A stretch of DNA of 8,750 nt from Thermoanaerobaculia bacterium (lineage in GTDB: Bacteria; Acidobacteriota; Thermoanaerobaculia; UBA5066): positions 1 through 8,750 of the forward strand of contig JAGOBQ010000146.1 of NCBI GenBank assembly GCA_017999215.1. The letters are read 5' to 3'. Made by a program: the position numbers and the translations under genes. Below the pieces are notes generated by a model that was not told the origin of the DNA, ran no database searches, and was given only the letters and a program-made list of their open reading frames with translations. Shown here piece after piece: positions 6,872-8,750 of this stretch (its first letter is position 1; each line of letters begins with the position of its first letter).

Positions 6872-7843
6872 CTAGATCCAGCGCCGCCAGCGGAAGACCG
6901 CGAGCATCCCGGCGGCGAGAACGATCCAGACGCCCCAGAGCGCCGGGTAGAACCACCAGAGCTTCAGCTCGGGGAGGTACTCGAAGTTCATCCCGTAGAC
7001 GCCGGCGAGGAACGTGAGCGGCATCCAGATCGCGGAGAAGATCGTGAGGACCTTCACGATCTCGTTCAGCCGGTTCGAGGCGACGGAGAGCTGCGCCTCG
7101 AGTGCGCCGCTCGCGAGGTCCGTCAGGACCATCGTCGTCTCCTCCATCCGCGCGACGTGGTCGTAAACGTCGCGGAAATAGTGCGAGGTCCTCTCCTCGA
7201 TGAAGGGGAGGTCCCGGCGCGCGAGGCGGCCCAGCATCTCGCGCTGCGGGGCGACGAGCCGGCGGATCGTCAGGAGCTGACGCTTCATCCCGAGGAGCTC
7301 CTGGAGGACCTCCCGGTGGGGAGAGCGCGAGAACACGGCCTCCTCCAGCTCCTCGAGGCGCTCCTCGAACCGGTCCAGGATCGGGAGGATCTCGTCCATC
7401 ATCCTGTCGACGAGCGCGTGGAGGACCCGGTCCATCTGGCTCTCCATCGGGAGGTCCCGCTCGAGGACGAGCCGGCTGACCTCCCGGCACGCCGCGACCG
7501 GACGCCTGTGCACGGTGACGAGGAAGCTCGGGCCGAGGTAGACGGCCAGCTTGTAGCTGTCGAGCTCGAACCCCTCCGCCGTCGGCCGCAGGCCTCGGAA
7601 GAGGAGGAAGAGGTATCCCTCGAACTCCTCCACCTTCGGCGGCTGGACGGGGGTGAGCGCGTCCTCGACGGTGAGGTGGTGGAATCCGCAGACCTCGGCG
7701 AGCGCGCGCGCTTCGTCGTCGGTGGGGTCCTCGACGTCGACCCAGATCGACCTTCCGGCGAGGCCGGGCCACGCGCTGGCGAGGGTCGCCCCCTCGAGGA
7801 GCTGGAGCCCCTTCCCGTCTTCGAGCAGGTGGACGTTGAGCAT
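6872..7843 (-). CDS. corA: CorA-family divalent cation (Mg2+/Co2+) channel
   Basis: This is a 323-residue inner-membrane protein. The N-terminal cytoplasmic domain includes IWVDVEDPTDDEARAL and FHHLTVEDALTPVQPPKVEEF, then DSYKLAVYLGPSFLVTVHR, all typical of CorA. A long helical stalk (about 140-265) precedes membrane helix 1 (about 266-283). The selectivity motif YGMNFEYLPEL follows, with GMN at 284-286, then membrane helix 2 (about 296-317) and a basic tail RWRRWI. Family members form pentameric, metal-gated Mg2+ channels. ATG at 7843 begins directly before the conserved region. The frame continues upstream to an ATG at 7969, but those 42 residues are proline/arginine-rich and run into the murG control region, so they are rejected. 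No Shine-Dalgarno sequence precedes 7843. The stop (TAG) lies 98 bases before the receptor gene on the same strand, so some read-through is possible, but a functional link is not evident. Confidence 0.95.
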   Translation of the reverse strand: MLNVHLLEDGKGLQLLEGATLASAWPGLAGRSIWVDVEDPTDDEARALAEVCGFHHLTVEDALTPVQPPKVEEFEGYLFLLFRGLRPTAEGFELDSYKLAVYLGPSFLVTVHRRPVAACREVSRLVLERDLPMESQMDRVLHALVDRMMDEILPILDRFEERLEELEEAVFSRSPHREVLQELLGMKRQLLTIRRLVAPQREMLGRLARRDLPFIEERTSHYFRDVYDHVARMEETTMVLTDLASGALEAQLSVASNRLNEIVKVLTIFSAIWMPLTFLAGVYGMNFEYLPELKLWWFYPALWGVWIVLAAGMLAVFRWRRWI

Positions 7844-7852
7844 CGGCCGACG

Positions 7853-7858
7853 AGTGTA
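7853..7858 (-). promoter_or_regulatory. Candidate -10 element for a nearly leaderless corA transcript
   Basis: On the minus strand the bases read TACACT, matching the TANNNT form of a -10 box, and end 9 bases before the corA ATG. Transcription would then begin about 2-3 bases before the start codon, which agrees with the absence of any Shine-Dalgarno sequence upstream of that ATG. No -35 box is apparent. Confidence 0.3.
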
Positions 7859-7900
7859 TCCGCGGCGGGGCGGCCGGAGGCCGGAAACGGGGGAGAATGC

Positions 7901-7935
7901 CGGGCTCGGCCCGCGGGGAGCGCCGGATCTCCCCG
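7901..7935. repeat. Two abutting short inverted repeats between corA and murG
   Basis: CGGGC (7901-7905) and GCCCG (7909-7913) flank a 3-base loop. Immediately after, CGGGGAG (7914-7920) and CTCCCCG (7929-7935) flank an 8-base loop. They occupy the divergent gap of 131 bases (7844-7974) and could be operator-like or fold in the murG leader. Neither is followed by a T run, so neither looks like a terminator. In sequence this rich in GC such stems occur often by chance. Confidence 0.25.
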
Positions 7936-7960
7936 GTGGCCGGAATGCCCCAGAATCGGG

Positions 7961-7966
7961 CGGAGG
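7961..7966 (+). promoter_or_regulatory. Ribosome-binding site that decides the murG TTG start
   Basis: CGGAGG lies 8 bases before TTG 7975 and downstream of the alternative ATG at 7945. It can serve only the TTG, so its presence argues for a TTG start and against the ten-residue extension. Confidence 0.7.
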
Positions 7967-7974
7967 CACGCGGC

Positions 7975-8750
7975 TTGAAGAGAGGCACCCGGATACTCCT
8001 GACGGGAGGCGGCACGGCGGGCCACGTGAACCCGGCGCTCGCCATCGGCGCGGCCCTGGCCGAGGAGGGGAGCGAGACGCTCTTCGTCGGCGTGCGGGGG
8101 CGGGCCGAGGAGCAGGTCGTCCCGAAGGAGGGGCTCCCGATCCGCTTCGTGAGGGCTTCGGGCTTCCCCGGAACGCGCCCGTCGCCCGCGCTCGCGCGCT
8201 TCCTCCTCGACCTCGCCGTCGGGACGCTGCAGGCGGCCGGCGTCCTCCTCCGGTTCCGTCCCGACGTCCTCGTCGGGACGGGCGGCTTCGCCTCGGCCCC
8301 GGTCATCTTCGCGGCGACGATCCTGAAGAAGGTCGGCCTCCTCCGGTCCCGCGTCTTCGTCCACGAGCAGAACGCCGTCCCCGGGAAGCTGAACCGGCTC
8401 GTCGGGCGGTTCGCCGAGAAGGTCTTCGTCACCTTCCCCGAGACCCTCTCCCTCTTCCCGGGGAACGGCGCGGTCACCGGCTACCCGCTCCGCAAGCGAA
8501 TCGGACACGTCTCGAAGGAGGAGGCGCGCGCCCGCCTCGACTTCGCGATCCCGGAAGGGCGGACGGTCGTCTTCGTCTTCGGAGGGTCGCAGGGCTCGCG
8601 CTCGCTGAACCGCGGCCTCGTCGACGCGCTCGGCAACCTCCTCCCGCACGCGGAGCGCCTCTTCGTCGTCCACGGGACCGGGCTCTTCAAGGGAGGGGGC
8701 TACGACGCAGGCGCCGACACGGAGGCGCGCCTCGCGGCGCGAGACACGCC
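7975..8750 (+). CDS. murG: MurG, lipid II-forming N-acetylglucosaminyltransferase, 3' truncated
   Basis: MurG transfers GlcNAc from UDP-GlcNAc to lipid I at the cytoplasmic face of the inner membrane, giving lipid II for peptidoglycan synthesis. The 258 visible residues cover the N-terminal acceptor-binding domain and the start of the donor-binding domain. Signatures are LLTGGGTAGHVNPALAI (glycine loop and H17), DVLVGTGGFASAPV, VHEQNAVPGKLNRLVGRFAE (130-149), VTGYPLRKRI and FGGSQGSRSLN (202-212). A full family member is about 350-370 residues, so roughly 100 are missing beyond the edge. The chosen start is TTG at 7975-7977, with GGAGG at 7962-7966 and an ideal 8-base gap. An in-frame ATG at 7945 would add ten residues (MPQNRAEARG) but has only a weak ribosome-binding site. 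It is divergent from corA, so it heads its own plus-strand unit, possibly a remaining dcw (cell wall/division) gene cluster to the right. Confidence 0.96.
   Translation, partial: MKRGTRILLTGGGTAGHVNPALAIGAALAEEGSETLFVGVRGRAEEQVVPKEGLPIRFVRASGFPGTRPSPALARFLLDLAVGTLQAAGVLLRFRPDVLVGTGGFASAPVIFAATILKKVGLLRSRVFVHEQNAVPGKLNRLVGRFAEKVFVTFPETLSLFPGNGAVTGYPLRKRIGHVSKEEARARLDFAIPEGRTVVFVFGGSQGSRSLNRGLVDALGNLLPHAERLFVVHGTGLFKGGGYDAGADTEARLAARDT

Noticed and set aside
4824..6875. Long plus-strand open frame (683 codons) antisense to the TonB receptor
   Set aside because: It has the same R/G/E/V-rich shadow composition and no motif, while the minus strand encodes a complete receptor with signal peptide, plug and terminal aromatic.
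7844..7969. 42-residue N-terminal extension of CorA
   Set aside because: It is a proline/arginine-rich sequence not found in CorA proteins and overlaps the murG control region. The conserved region begins right after ATG 7843.
6774..8477. N-terminal extension of the receptor frame up to an ATG at 8477
   Set aside because: It would run antisense through murG and out of frame through corA, is arginine/proline-rich, and would bury the signal peptide. GTG at 6773 is used instead.
7399..8673. Minus-strand open frame of 424 codons across murG and corA
   Set aside because: It is antisense to well-supported murG and out of frame with corA, with low-complexity composition and no motif.

Overview
The window is very GC-rich (third codon positions are nearly all G or C) and comes from a Gram-negative bacterium. 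It carries a TonB-dependent outer-membrane receptor, a periplasmic YfiR-like protein and the peptidoglycan enzyme MurG. Gene density is high, with 4-base gene overlaps and frequent GTG/TTG starts. The combination of TonB receptor, DUF4154 protein and sensor kinase fits Acidobacteriota or another high-GC, environment-dwelling Gram-negative phylum, but no feature here fixes the taxonomy.

Layout: 1-611 (+) is the 3' end of an M16-family (insulinase-like) peptidase gene. It converges on a five-gene minus-strand operon read from 6773 down to 643: a TonB-dependent receptor (6773-4749), a secreted YfiR/DUF4154 protein (4749-4150), a membrane sensor kinase with CHASE8-HAMP-PAS-HisKA-HATPase architecture (4153-2258), a stand-alone receiver (2261-1869) and a soluble receiver-kinase protein (1872-643). 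Every internal junction overlaps by 1 or 4 bases. Upstream, also on the minus strand, lies a CorA-type divalent-cation transporter (7843-6872). murG starts divergently on the plus strand at about 7975 and runs off the right edge.

The most notable content is the five-gene operon. In the known YfiBNR system, periplasmic YfiR represses YfiN, an inner-membrane diguanylate cyclase whose periplasmic part is a CHASE8-type domain, and an outer-membrane lipoprotein (YfiB) relieves the repression. Here the same kind of periplasmic protein sits between an outer-membrane TonB receptor and a CHASE8 sensor whose output is a histidine kinase, followed by two receiver proteins. My reading, which is inference, is an envelope-spanning signalling chain: ligand or transport state at the receptor, then YfiR-like periplasmic switch, CHASE8 kinase, receiver, and receiver-kinase. 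No DNA-binding or GGDEF/EAL output domain is encoded in the operon, so the final target lies elsewhere. A short minicistron with a strong ribosome-binding site may couple into the receptor's GTG start. No RNA genes, insertion sequences, CRISPR arrays or phage genes were recognised. No gene-free stretch exceeds about 130 bases.
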